DNA from: Epiperipatus broadwayi | Lineage: Eukaryota > Onychophora > Udeonychophora > Euonychophora > Peripatidae | DNA: 64,000 nucleotides | Reading direction: 5' to 3' | Assembly (NCBI GenBank): GCA_028023455.1 | Contig: JAQFVV010006272.1 | Span: forward strand, 1,440,586 to 1,504,585 | In this document: positions 1 through 11,563 of the stretch, one piece after another | Layout of the letters: each line of letters begins with the position of its first letter | Position numbering within the stretch: position 1 is the stretch's first letter | Position numbers and translations under genes: made by a program | The notes under the pieces: model-generated | What the model was told of the DNA's origin: nothing | Seen by the model: only the letters and a program-made list of their open reading frames with translations | Databases searched by the model: none

Positions 1-3000
1 GTGCTATTAGAAATAGCTAAGTAATTATAGACGCTCTCAAAATCGTTTTAAAGTTATAAGAGAGTAATTTTTTTAAAAATAATTTATAAAAGTTTATCGA
101 TAAATATGCAGTGTTAATTTTAATTATAATTTCCTATCGTCTTGATCAAAGCTCAATTTACTATCAAATAATCATGAGGACATCGTATGAGGATAAAATG
201 TATTGGAGACTTTATACTGAAAATTTAACAAACGCTGGATTAACAAAGAGAGTTATTAGATGTATAAAAGTAATACGTTGGACTTTGTATAAATTTAAAA
301 GCTGATCGTAATTAATTTGTATAAAACAAATATTTAAAAGAATGAGAAATACTTCTTTATGAAGAAAGTATTTTGTAGATTATAAATTTAAGTATATCTT
401 GATAAAGATATGATAAGTAACAGTAATTGTCTAAATATTTGCCTTGTTAAGTCTTTATGATTTAAAAGACTACATTTTGACAGTTTTAAAAAGGCAAATA
501 AATTGGAAATTAAGAGGGGAAAGACGTACCTATAAATAAAATTATGACATTATTAAAGTCTGAACGCTGGTCGTACAAAAGACTCTAAAAGTAATCTTAC
601 CTAAATATTCGTTAAGGAATGCGCAAATTCAAATATACGTGGATATCCAAATCAATTAAAAAAATAATTAAATAAGAACTTTATAAACTATTGATTAATA
701 CTAAAAAATAATAACTTTTAAAAAATTTTTCCTTAAAGAAATGAATATGGATCCTATAAACTATTTTAATTTTATTTTGTTTATGGTGGAACTGACTTTG
801 ACTTTTATTTTTATTTTTTTTAAAAAAAAGAACGTTTTCATTTTTTCATAAAAACTTTTAAAAACACGTGATGTACCGGAAAAGGAAGTAATGTTTGGTG
901 AAAATTTGTGCCTAGGAAAAAGAACAATATAGCTGAAAGAAGACACCGTTGGATGTTATGTAATATGTTTTATTTATTAACTAACATAAATATTTAATTA
1001 ATTATTAATTTATTGAAAGATAGGAAAGGTACATTTACATTTTTTTTAAGTAATAACTAAATATTAATATAATTTTTATTGTATAAAGTTTATTTTATAA
1101 TTATACAACACGTAATATTTTAAAGAATAATTGTTGAGTGTAAATGTGAAATTATTTTGTAAAACTGAAATCTTGGAGGACATCGTGTGACGGACTGTAC
1201 ATTGAAGTATCATTTATGGTAAAAATTGTGTAATAATAATAATAATTTGATGTATTTACTATGTTTTCTTTAGATCAACTAAATGTTATATGATTATTGA
1301 ATGAATGTATTAATATTTAAATAATATACACGCATAAGACTAATAATAACAGTTTTATTATAATATGCATACTTTAAATTGATGATGTAAATTTAGTACA
1401 ACATAATATGAGAACCTAGAAATAATTATATGATTCTTTCGTGAATAAATTTTAATGTTTTTGTTACAATTATATTAGTATAAGTTATTTATTTTTTTCT
1501 TTTCAAGTTAGTAAGAGATATATAAAAATCTATATTTTATTTGTATTTTTATTAGATAAGTAAGTTAATTTTACATAGAAATTTATCTCTTGATTGAAGG
1601 CTTATTGTATATAGAAGATGAGGTATAAGAGAGTTTGGATCGTTATTATTTTTGTTTTAAAATTGGTCATTTGTTTTCTGAAATTAAATAAGGTTAAAAT
1701 GATTTTTGTAGATAGAAGTTTATTAGGAAGGAATAAGAATAACAAGTAAAAAAGAGTAATAATTTATATGAAAAGAATCATAGAATTTTTATTTGATATA
1801 ATACTTTATAAAAGTTGAAATTAGTGAATAATTTAAAATATTATTTTTAAAAGTACCTATATGTATTGCATATTTTGATAAGACATGTGATATAACATTA
1901 TATCGGAATGAAATAAATAGTTATAATATAATAATTGTTGTTATATTACAAAGTTGCATTAGTTTATACAGTAATTAATATTTGAGTAATACTGATGGTA
2001 AATGTGATACATCCTAATATATTATAATATAAATAACAGTAAGACTTAAGTGAAATAGCATTTTTAATTATTAAAGTTTGTTTATTTACATACATGCTAC
2101 ATAAATGATATCTCACATAAACCTTTTCTTGTATTAACTGAAGACAAATGATGTTTATTAAAAAATTAAAGTCATAAACTTAATTAAATGTTATTGATAG
2201 AACATTTTAAGAAATGTATAAATTATCTATTTATGACTATGGAAATAGTACAGTGTAAAAATCTTGTATTATTATTATTTTTCTTATTTTTTGTTTATTT
2301 TCTTTAGTTCCATTTAAATGTAAATAGTGTAAATAAGTTACTTGTTAAAGTTAATGTAAATAAATTTGTTAAGTTGTTTAGAAGATGTGTTGAATTCATT
2401 ATTTTACACCACAGCATTTGACAACAGATAATTTGAATGTACATAATATTTGCACAATATGAATTTATTATTTATTATTTGAGAAAGAAACATAATATTT
2501 TCTTAATATAATTTATAGAAATTGATTGACATTAACATATAATATTACAATGGTCATAAAGTAATTATAATGCACAATATAGAGTATAATATTATTTATT
2601 GCCACAAATTGTTAAATTATAAGATTTTGGGTTTATTTTAGAATTAAGATACTATATGGAAATGAAAGACATGTATATGATTTACTTATTTACTTAAGGA
2701 CTAATAGTATAATAGAATAGATAAGATTAAGCTATACACTAAAGATTATTATTGTTAGTTATTGTTATTAGAATAAGTTAGGTGTATTTAGGTTTGATAT
2801 TAAATCCCTTATCATTCCTATCTACATGAGTTATTATTACTTTAAGATAATTAGAAGAACCTGAGATCGTTTAATTATATTTCCTTAACAAAAGATTGAG
2901 ATTTATTTATCTATTATTATTAAAGATAATTCATTTATAAAAGTCATAAGAGTGCTGTAGAATTAGTAATGAGATAATAAAGAGGTAATAGTATTCTTAT

Positions 3001-3309
3001 GCCATTGAGACAATGTCTTGGAACGACATTGATTCAATGTAAATCTGATTACCAATTGTAACTTCACTTCACAGTCTCATGATTTTAGTAAATATTTATT
3101 TAATTAGTACATAATATTGAACTATATTAATTTTTTTTTGATAAGTTTGTAATAAATCTGATAAGTTGTAATATTATAAAAATATATTAAAGATAGTTGT
3201 ACATATTTTAGCTGAGCATAATGATTTAATTGAGCTAGTCATATTTTAAATTATATCATATATCGAGAAGTGAGGGTACAATATATATATATAGAAGTAA
3301 AGTTAATAT
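1..3309. other. AT-rich DNA, no gene seen
   Basis: I see no coding tract, RNA gene or recognisable element. Reading frames are short and of random composition on both strands. A short (TAA)n run lies near 1229-1244. It could be intron or intergenic DNA. Confidence 0.6.
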
Positions 3310-3399
3310 TCTCAGGGATAAATGATGAAGTAAAATATAACAACTAAATTGATAACAAGTACTTTCCTCAGAGTTTCTTCTTTTACAAATCATAAGAAT

Positions 3400-3805
3400 A
3401 TGTGTGGTGAGATTTAAAATTGTTATTTTTTTCCATTTGTTATTTTCTCCTCATTCTCAAGTTCTATTGGTTAAGAAGTTTTAAAAAAAAATTATCCTCC
3501 AATAGATTTTTCCAAATATTGTTAATTTTTTTTAATTCACAATTTTCATTTATGCTGTTAGGCCTTTTAAAAATCTCTATAGCTTCCCTTAGCAATCTCT
3601 GATCACATCGAACAATTTTTGCCAGAATGTGTTTTATTGAAATTGCTGTTACAGTTAGTTAATTTAATGTGTGAATAAATGGTTGATGAATTTTTTTTTT
3701 TCCTTTCTTAAGTTTATTCTACAATTGGTCTGACCAATGTATGAATGTAAACAAACTCCACATGGCATTTCAAATACACCAGGGCACTCGAAAGGAATTT
3801 CATCT
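3400..3805 (-). pseudogene. PLE GIY-YIG endonuclease C-terminus, left arm
   Basis: On the minus strand the translation includes a Cys-rich turn followed by YIGQT (about 3720-3760), the second half of the GIY-YIG signature as it appears in Penelope-like elements, preceded by GVFEMPCG. Further downstream, in shifted frames, the text EIFKRPNSINE and NNIWKNLLED matches the right-arm copy almost residue for residue and corresponds to the PLE tail after the nuclease. The domain would nick target DNA for target-primed reverse transcription. The frame is broken by stops and indels between about 3600 and 3664, so it is a dead copy. The RT and upstream linker are missing. The duplicate in the right arm makes the identification firmer. 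Confidence 0.75.
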
Positions 3806-3823
3806 TTAGGGCATTTTTCCATA

Positions 3824-4324
3824 TGAAATGCCATGTGGAATTTGTTTAAATTCAAACATTAGACAGACCAAATGTTGTCTAAACATAAAAAAAGTAAAAA
3901 CGCATTTTATCAATTAGAGAAAAATCTAATTTATCAGCCGCTTATTCACATATTAAATTAACTAACCATGACACCAATTTAAATAAAACATATTCTGGCA
4001 AAAATTGAACAATATGACCAGAGATTGCTAAAAAAAAAAGCTCTAGAGATTTTTAAAAGGCCTAACAGCATAAATGAAAAGTATGAATTAAAGAAAATTA
4101 ACAATATTTGGAAAAACCTATTGGAGGATAAAATATTTTTTAAAACTTCTCAACCAATAGAATTTGAGAATGAGGAGAAAATAACAAAGGAAAAAATAAT
4201 TTTAAATCACAGCACACACATTCTTATGATTTGTGAAAGAAGAAGCTCTGAGGAAAGTACTTATTGTACTAAACGTCAGATATTTAGCTATTATATTTTT
4301 ATTACACAGAAGCTCCAGAAATAA
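3824..4324 (+). pseudogene. PLE GIY-YIG endonuclease C-terminus, right arm
   Basis: The plus strand repeats the left-arm protein: a decayed PCG(I/V)CLNS..RQTKC motif near 3832-3885, then an AYSHIKLTNHDTNLNK segment (about 3935-3985) typical of the His-rich stretch downstream of YIG, then a 99-codon open frame (4025-4324) containing ALEIFKRPNSINE and NIWKNLLED. The YIG tyrosine and glycine are mutated and a stop lies near 3905, so the nuclease cannot be active. It starts at the palindrome centre, so this copy too is 5'-truncated. Its 3' end carries a hammerhead-like remnant at 4248-4277, listed separately. Confidence 0.75.
4248..4277 (+). ncRNA. Decayed hammerhead-like core in PLE 3' region
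   Basis: CTGAGGA (4248-4254) fits the CUGANGA core. It is followed by a hairpin AGTAC-TTATT-GTACT and then AAACGTC, which differs from the expected GAAAC-GUC by the missing G. Stem I complementarity is weak. PLEs are known to carry type I hammerheads in their terminal repeats, which raises the prior. The left arm keeps CTGAGGA but not the rest, so this is at best a relic. Confidence 0.25.
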
Positions 4325-7300
4325 TACTACAGAAATAAAGTTATATACATGGAAATAATTATAAATAAATTGATTTAAGTATGAGTATTTTATAATCTCT
4401 AGTTTCTAAACTAAAAATTAAAAAGTGTTTTACGATATCTTTTTTTATTTGAAGAGAGGGGAGGGGTATAAATTTTAAATTCCTTTTACTATGCTAGAAT
4501 GTGTTACAGCAAAAACCTCCTGATTTCTTAAACTTTTACATTTCTTCTTTTTTTAAAAAAATTCTTAAGTACAAGATTAATTTTAAGAATGAAAAGACAA
4601 AAAAAAAAAAAGAAGTTGAGAAAGGCAAGCTTAATTTTTTTCTTTTATATATATATATAAAAAAGATTTTTTTAACCTTTTCAAGAATTTAAGTTGCAGA
4701 AGAACCTGAACTTAAATGAGACTTTCCTCAAAAAAAAAATCAGATGAAGAAAAGAATCTGTGTGTAAATATATAAATCTATTTCCATTTGTGCACAAATA
4801 TATAAACCATCTGTAGAATAGGATTATTTGTTGCTACCAAGAGATTTACTTTCATTTTTAAAATGAATTAATACAAATATTTATATTTTTCTTAATTCTT
4901 TTTTTGTGAATTTTTTTATAACAAGCATTACATATCTGTACTTAATCATAATTTTTTTATATTTTCACAATCCTCACATTTTTTCTTTTTAAAATATCAA
5001 ACACAGAACATAGTCATCCTCTTTAGGATGTTTTCTTTAATTTTTTTATCTGTCATATCAAAATAATACAAAATGTTTTACAATATATATTAAATTTCAA
5101 TTCACCTCATCATTATTTGTTCTAAAATTATCTCATTTCTTATTAATCTAGTCTTGTTTTCACTCTGATATTTTTAGATAGAAAGACAGATTCAGATAAT
5201 GAAATGCATCAACAATTCCAATATGTTAGCATTATATCAACAAAATGAAATATAGAATATTCCACTATAGTAATATAACCCCTTCAGCTAAATAAATTGA
5301 ATAAAGGAATCTTTTGTCTTTAAGCAAAGTAATTATATAAAAATGAAACACGGGTCCATATTTCTAATGATGTAACACAAAAGCAATGAAAAATTTCATT
5401 TGAGAATATTTTTTGATATTTTCAATGGCAAGATCATAAAACCAACTTAATAAATGTGATGATAGTGTCTACAATAGTAGGGTACTTTTCATTGCTTTGA
5501 ATATTGAAAGAGAAAAACAGTAATAAACTTTTTAAACAGATATTTTATGAAGAAGATGAAAGTAATTTTCATGAAAAGCAGTGTTTTTCCTATAAATATA
5601 ATCTAAAAGACAATACATATTTTCTATAATTTATAAAAATAAATAGATTGTTTATAATAATTTGAATAACAAAGAGCTTAAATAACAGACAAGAATAATT
5701 TTAGTAAATAATAACCAGAAATAATTATATATAAAAAGCTAAAATGATGGGATTGAATTTTTTTAGTCAGAATTAATAGTTTTAAATTAATCCATTGAAA
5801 TTAAAATTATTAATTGTTTAATAACTATATATGGTTAGTTGCCTGGAAAATTATGAGATGTTCGAATACCAAAAAGAGATAGATTTGATCCAATAAACTT
5901 TAGCATATGAATGTGTTAAATGGCATAAGACATTATATTTATGTGCAAAAAAACCATAATTATAAATTATAATCTAATTTTCCAGTGCTTAATACTTAGC
6001 ATTTGTTATTTTAAGTTTTCTAGATATTTATTAAAGTAATTTATAATTAATTACATCATAATTACACTATTATGTCAATAAGATTTATAAAAATTCGTCT
6101 GAATTATTTGAGCTTGTTTAATTAAAAAAAATGAAGATCTTTATGTTTATATTTTAGAAATACAAGTATACACTAGCTCAATAATATTTATCCTTAATGG
6201 ATTTTTTAAAATAAGGACTTTTATGATCATTAACATATTTCACAATCATATAAAACATTTAATCATTTTATATAGATAAGTTACAATAAAGGAACAGAAG
6301 TTAATGTTTTACAAAATTGCAGTCATGTGTTTTATAGTTCATTTAAATATTACCTATTACACAAATATCTAAAAATGTGATTTTACATTAAGTTCTCCAG
6401 AAAACATTTCATCTTTCATTACTTAAAATATGTACATATTATTTGCACATTCAGAGTTTTTCAATATATGTATGCCCTCTTTTCTTAGTTAAGAAAATAT
6501 TAAATGATTAATTATAATTAACAATACATATATATTTTGAAGTTACAGACAGTGTAATAATCTCAATAAAATATGCATTAAGAAATAGTTTGCTAAATGG
6601 TTATTCATAGCTGTAATTTTATGTAGTTATTATACAGAAAATTCTAAGTTATATTTCAATGTTACACAAAAACACCATACATCCTGAACATTTATTAAAT
6701 ACAGTAAATGAAAACATAATTATTAAAAGAGGAAAAGATAAAATAGTATTTAATTCAAATGCAATTGGATTCTTCCAATATGCTTATTAGAAAGATAGGC
6801 AATCTGTTAGCTTAATTTCCTTTAATTTATGGAAGAAATAAATTACTACTGATGCAATAACTTGGATGGGGAGAAAAGAGGAGTAAAAATTACTTATTTT
6901 AATATATATATATCAGTTGTACAACATATTTCCATCGCATATAAGGATCAAAATTGTGTACAAATATATGTACCCATTTTACCAAAAGCAGACATATATA
7001 AAAAAATATTAGAACAAAGTACAAAAATGGACAACCTATATTTTAGTTGATTTCCGTTATTTTGTTTATATATATATCGACTATTTGTATGTATATGTGA
7101 ATGTATATATTTATTTTTATAAGTTTTGAAAATGACATACGCAGAAACACGTGGTGCATTTACTGTAAAATAGAGTAATAATTTTGGTCTTTAAAAACAT
7201 TTTTTTCGTATATATAATATTAAAATAATTGAACAGAAATTAAAAAAAATTGTCAAAAAAAAAAAAGAAATAAAGAAGTAAGTAAATGTTTTATTTTTGT

Positions 7301-8900
7301 TATATAAAAATTATTGTTTATTAAAATGTCTGAAGACAATAAGACATTTAATTAAATAATGATTATTAGGGAACATCTTAGCAGTAAGTATTAAACCAAT
7401 TGTGTTAGAGTTTAGTATTTAGAACAGTTTTTTTTTATTATATATAATACACCACTATTAATTAATATTTTTTTAAAATAATAATAATATTATTATTTAT
7501 TAAAATAAATAAATTCATTCATTCATTCATTCATGCATTTAAATATAGGTCAAAATATATTTACACAAATACAAATGACATTCTTTTCCTATTAAGCCCT
7601 AGTTGCGGTTTTATGTAAAAGAAAATTTTTATAACATTTTAGATATTTACATGCACTTTTATTATAATATAAAATATAATACTAATAACAACAACAATAA
7701 ATTACATTTCAATAATATTTCAATTATATAATAAAAATATTGATTATATAATTAGATACTCATATTTTTTTCTATATACTATTTTTTCCCTATTCCCCCC
7801 TTTTAATTTATTTTTTTTATTTCCCTACAATGTTGCAAATTCTTAATTCAATAGGAAAATTATTAAATAATTTCGAAACATAATAATTTCTTACTCTAGT
7901 TCCATATTTATTACAATATTTTGAAACAATGTATGTATCTGTTTTCCTTAGTCATATTTTAAATTCTTTTATAGAAGGTTTTTTGAAAGTACTATCAAAG
8001 TTTTTTTTCTCTATAATTATTATAACGATTGGGGAGAATTGGATACTTAATGTATCTACATTACAGGGCGCCACTAGGCATTTGAACATAGAAAATTTAT
8101 ATAGTAGGCAGATACGTAATTTGTTTTTTTTTTTTTAAAAAATTAATTTTATTTTATATATTTTGATTCCGATTGTTAGCCCATTGTCACTAGCTCAGTG
8201 GAGACACAGAGATAATAAAACAATTTTTATCTAAAAACATTTTCAAAATATAGGAAACCACTGCCAGAAATAACACACAAACATTTATTTAAACATATAT
8301 AAGACTTAAAATTATTTTAGCATCAGTTTACATTTTAAAATTTAACTTACATTTTTAACTTTGATTTTAGATTTTAATTTACATTTTAATTTTTATAAAT
8401 TCACACAGATGGATTTATAAAAGTTTGTTTTATAATGTTGAGTATAGATCGGTTACATAGATTACACGGTTAAAAACATTTCAAAATAAACATAAACGAT
8501 CAAAATATAAAGTCATTGATGGAATTGCAGAGGGAATTTTATAAGAAAACCAATGGCATTCATCATAAGATGCCACATTGACACCAATAACTTAAAAGAC
8601 ATCTGAATAAATACATTTTAGATACTCACCATAAGGTATCATTATTTACCGAATGTCTATATATTTTGATCAAATATGAAAACCAAAAACATAATTAACC
8701 GATAATGAATCTATGCAAGTGTCTATATCCAACTTAAATTTAATGCATTTAGAGTGTCAAGTATTAATAGACTACATAGATTGCATTTGAAAAGCAAATA
8801 TTCTATCCCTTACTTAACCTTAGGCCAAATAGGTTAAGAGAAGAAATTGACTCTCATCCAGATAGGAATACTACATCTATCTGACGAGAAGAGCAATAAA
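4325..8900. other. AT-rich DNA, no gene seen
   Basis: No coding tract or known element is recognisable. There are homopolymer A/T runs and a five-unit (ATTC)n microsatellite at 7513-7534. Possible minus-strand splice signals near 8530-8660 (GTGAGT donor, CAG acceptor, 29-codon open tail) are discussed with the 9.4-9.8 kb gene candidate. Confidence 0.5.
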
Positions 8901-8946
8901 AAAAAAACTCCATAGGAAAGGACTTTGGTCCTTTTTGCCGACTTAC

Positions 8947-8993
8947 GATCCCATTCCACAGGGAAAAGGGAGTGGGCGGCGTATAAGTTGATT
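8947..8993 (-). other. Possible internal exon (minus strand)
   Basis: A 47-nt segment of raised G+C sits between a CAG acceptor and a strong GTAAGT donor on the minus strand. Joined to the exon at 9409-9495 it stays open for 15 codons plus two bases. The acceptor lacks a good pyrimidine tract, and the next candidate exon gives a stop in that phase, so coding status is doubtful. It could instead belong to a non-coding transcript or to an unrecognised element. Confidence 0.2.
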
Positions 8994-9408
8994 CTGCATG
9001 TGGTGAATCTTGTACTACATCTACTAATTACACCAATATATCCAATCCATTGACCTAATTTAACTACAAAATGAATAACCTAAGATTACCCTCCCCTAAT
9101 AAAATTTCACAAATCTATATAGCCATTCACGCCTGACTTAAAATTTAACATTTATATAATTTAGTTTAACGAAAAACAGAAATCATAATAAAAACTTAAA
9201 GAACAAAATAAAAAAATAAATAAATGGAAATGATTTTACAAAAGAAATACATTAAATAAAATTACTTAATAAATTAAGTTGGTCAGATAGGATTCTATTG
9301 CAATTATTTTAAATATGGAACAAGTTTTAGAATTAAAGTTCTTATTGTTTAGTATACTGGAGTTTTAGAAATATATTTAAAGCTTATTAGAGTTCATAAA
9401 GTTCTTAC

Positions 9409-9495
9409 GGTTTTAAAAAGTTCATCTTTATCTGTTGCTTGCCATTTGAACGTGAATTCCCATGCCGGCCTAAAGATTAGTATTCTGTTGGCCAT
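9409..9495 (-). CDS. Candidate first coding exon, unknown protein
   Basis: On the minus strand an ATG at 9495 opens 29 codons (starting MANRILIFRPAWEF, ending DKDELFKT) and runs exactly to a strong splice donor, CC|GTAAGA, at 9408-9407; unspliced, the frame stops four codons later. Base composition is richer in G+C than the surroundings, and aromatic and charged residues look protein-like. It lies about 170 nt downstream of a canonical promoter (CCAAT, CRE, TATA). I do not recognise the product. Upstream ATGs exist in the leader. It might be the 5' exon of a host gene running towards lower coordinates, or part of an LTR-type promoter unit; no pol-like coding follows. Confidence 0.35.
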
Positions 9496-9659
9496 TTTAT
9501 TTATTCATCTGGAGGTCTTTTACTTTAGCTGGTCCTCAATGTAGAAAACGATAGGTCATTTCTCTTTCTTTCTTAGCAGAACTGAAGGGATTGAAGAGTG
9601 CGTCTTTTCAAACCCTTCTCCTTCAACTCCGCACTAACACATATCACCACCACTAACAC

Positions 9660-9790
9660 ACATCTCTCCCAGCTCTTTCTTCCCTCACTTTTTATAGTAG
9701 ACTTTCAGATCCAGTGGACATTACGTCACGATGATGGTGATGGTCTTTTCGCTGAGGTCCGATTCCATGAGTGATTTACCCTATTGGCTA
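9660..9790 (-). promoter_or_regulatory. Pol II promoter candidate (CCAAT, CRE, TATA)
   Basis: Minus-strand elements occur in canonical order and spacing: CCAAT at 9787-9783, a TGACGTAA CRE/ATF-like site at 9728-9721 and TATAAAAA at 9696-9689. A start site would fall near 9660-9665. The G+C-richer leader beyond it reaches the ATG at 9495. TATA alone would mean little in DNA this AT-rich; the combination is the evidence. Confidence 0.5.
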
Positions 9791-10133
9791 TTCTGATCCC
9801 ATTGTTTTTCTCTATATGACCTTTGCTTATACATTTTAAATGCCCAAGGGCTAGTTTACACTTAACTAATTAAAACAATCATTTCCATTTTATGATTAAT
9901 TAATGTGTTTTCCAGAATTAAAGATATATTTTTATCTCTAAATCTTTTTAAGTTTTTGCTTTTAAAATACTTTTTCTATTTTTAATAAAGTTTTATTTTA
10001 ATAATTTTTTTTATCTGTGCAATTATATATATATATATATTTGAGTTTAGATGATATTTAATTTCAATTTTTAATTCTTAAAAAAAAAGTTTTTATTTGC
10101 AAACTTTTCTTTTTTCGTGTTTAATAAAAAAAA

Positions 10134-10164
10134 TAATGTAACGGCGTATGTGCCCGTTACATTA
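10134..10164. repeat. Perfect 11-bp hairpin TAATGTAACGG/CCGTTACATTA
   Basis: An 11-bp perfect inverted repeat surrounds a 9-nt loop. TGTAACGG...CCGTTACA resembles the termini of many Gypsy-type LTRs, so this may be a footprint of LTR ends or a small foldback. The flanks from 9800 to 10439 show no gene; a (TA)n run lies at 10023-10041. Confidence 0.45.
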
Positions 10165-10550
10165 TATATTCCGCAAGTTGCTTGAACAATAAAATATTAT
10201 TTTTGTGTACACTTTTTTCTTTATAAGATATACTTTTCTTTTATTAGATCAATTATTCTTTTTTTTTTTTGCTGTAATTCTGATCTATTAATATTAGAAA
10301 AACTTGCAAAACCATAGTGTTATTCCATATCTCAATAAAGATTCACATAAAGATCTACATTATACACGAAACCAAATGACAAAAATAACAAGTATTAATT
10401 ACCTTAAATAGTTAATTTTTATAATATATGTAATTATCACAATGAAGTTTTGTTAAACAAGACATAATTCTCCATATACCTCTGTGCCAACCAGAGTAAT
10501 CAATGGATGCCAGAAGGCTTGGGCATAAAATCCCTATCTAGTGCCTACTC

Positions 10551-10609
10551 ATCCAATAACCCCAGGCTAGTTTCTGGCTTATGGCCTTCATCAGTGAGGA
10601 TTCTTGGAT
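10551..10609 (-). ncRNA. Hammerhead ribozyme-like motif, copy A
   Basis: On the minus strand: ATCCAA and TCCTCA (stem I 5' strand in two helices), CTGATGA, a 13-nt stem II region with GGC/GCC pairing, GAA, then ACTAGC C where an intact copy would read ACTAGT C. The 3' strand of stem I (TGGGG.. and TTGGAT) pairs with the 5' strand. The expected GUC cleavage triplet is GCC here, so cleavage is unlikely. Confidence 0.5.
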
Positions 10610-11002
10610 CTGAGAGCACTGCATCTACATCTTAGGATCTAATGCAACCCTCCAACAGCCATCTTTTATCTCAACTACAAAACTCAAGAGAATGAAATTG
10701 AAAACACAATAATATTTTCAATCTAAGCTCAATAGCTTATATAGTCATATGAGTCTGAATTCAGTTCAGCACCCATACATTTTGATGTCTTTGGTTCTTT
10801 AACAACCATAACCACCACTATCCTATTAGGCAGAATTGGTGTTAAACCACTAAACATCACATGATCAACATCTCTTATACTAGCACATAATTGTTATTAA
10901 ACAAGGAAAAACTTTCCATACAGTGGTCCCATCCTGGGCCAACCAGAGTAATCAATGGATGCCAGAAGGCTTGTGCATAAAAGCCCTATATAGTGCCTAC
11001 TC

Positions 11003-11061
11003 ATCCAATATCCCTAGAGTAGTTTCTGGCTTGTGGCCATCATCAGTGAGAAGCCTTGGAT
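11003..11061 (-). ncRNA. Hammerhead ribozyme-like motif, copy B
   Basis: The layout is the same as in copy A, but stem II closes with a full TGGC/GCCA helix, removing the A-A mismatch seen next to the core in other copies. Core CTGATGA and GAAA are intact, and the triplet is CUC, which fits the NUH cleavage rule. The outer stem I helix ATCCAA/TTGGAT is perfect. Stem III (ACTACT) is weakened by one change. Confidence 0.55.
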
Positions 11062-11504
11062 CTGAGAATACTGCACCTAGATCTTAGGATCTAATGCAAT
11101 CCTCCAGCAGCCATCTTATATCTCTACTTAACTACAAAACTATGAGAATGAAATTGATTTTTCAATAATATTATTCTGTTTGGCACAGGGTGGCACTACT
11201 GTATTGAGAGTTTTGCCTTGTTTAATAAGAATTATGTGCTAGTATAAGAGATGGTGATCATGTGATGTTTAGTGATTTAACACCAATCCTGCCTAATAGG
11301 ATAATGGTGGCTATGGTTGTTAAAGAGCCAAAATGAATGGGTGCTGAACTGAGTTCAGACCCATATGATGAGATAAGCCATTGAGTTTAGATTAAAAATA
11401 TTGTATTTTCAATTTCATTCTCATAGTTTTGTAGTTAAGTAGAGATAAAAGGTGAATGCTGGCGGGTTGCATTAGATCCTAAGATCTAGGTGCAGTGCTC
11501 TCAG

Positions 11505-11563
11505 ATCCAAGGCTCCTCACTGATGAAGGTCACAGGCCAGAAATTAGTCTAGGGATATTGGAT
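11505..11563 (+). ncRNA. Hammerhead ribozyme-like motif, copy C
   Basis: Plus strand: ATCCAA (11505-11510), TCCTCA (11514-11519), CTGATGA (11520-11526), stem II GGTC/GGCC with an ACA loop, GAA (11540-11542), stem III ATTAGT, cleavage triplet GTC ending at 11549, then AGGGA and TTGGAT (11558-11563) closing stem I. One stem I pair is lost. An A-A mismatch lies next to the core at the base of stem II, where G-C is usual. It is the only plus-oriented copy here with a GUC site. Confidence 0.6.

Larger units (their letters stand above)
3310..4310. mobile_element. Penelope-like element, head-to-head inverted dimer (locus 1)
   Basis: Two 5'-truncated PLE copies face away from each other: the left arm (about 3310-3772) reads on the minus strand and the right arm (about 3824-4310) on the plus strand. 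They meet at an inverted match (3758-3772 against 3824-3838) around a spacer of about 51 bp. Both arms encode remnants of the PLE C-terminus (GIY-YIG endonuclease and tail) and have 3' ends outward. The RT domain is absent. Divergence between the arms, with stops and frameshifts, indicates an old insertion. PLE insertions are known for inverted and truncated structures; the palindrome itself is seen directly. Confidence 0.8.

Noticed and set aside
8040-8090. GGCGCC near an LTR-like context as a primer-binding site
   Set aside because: No LTR boundaries or retroelement coding sequence are arranged around it.
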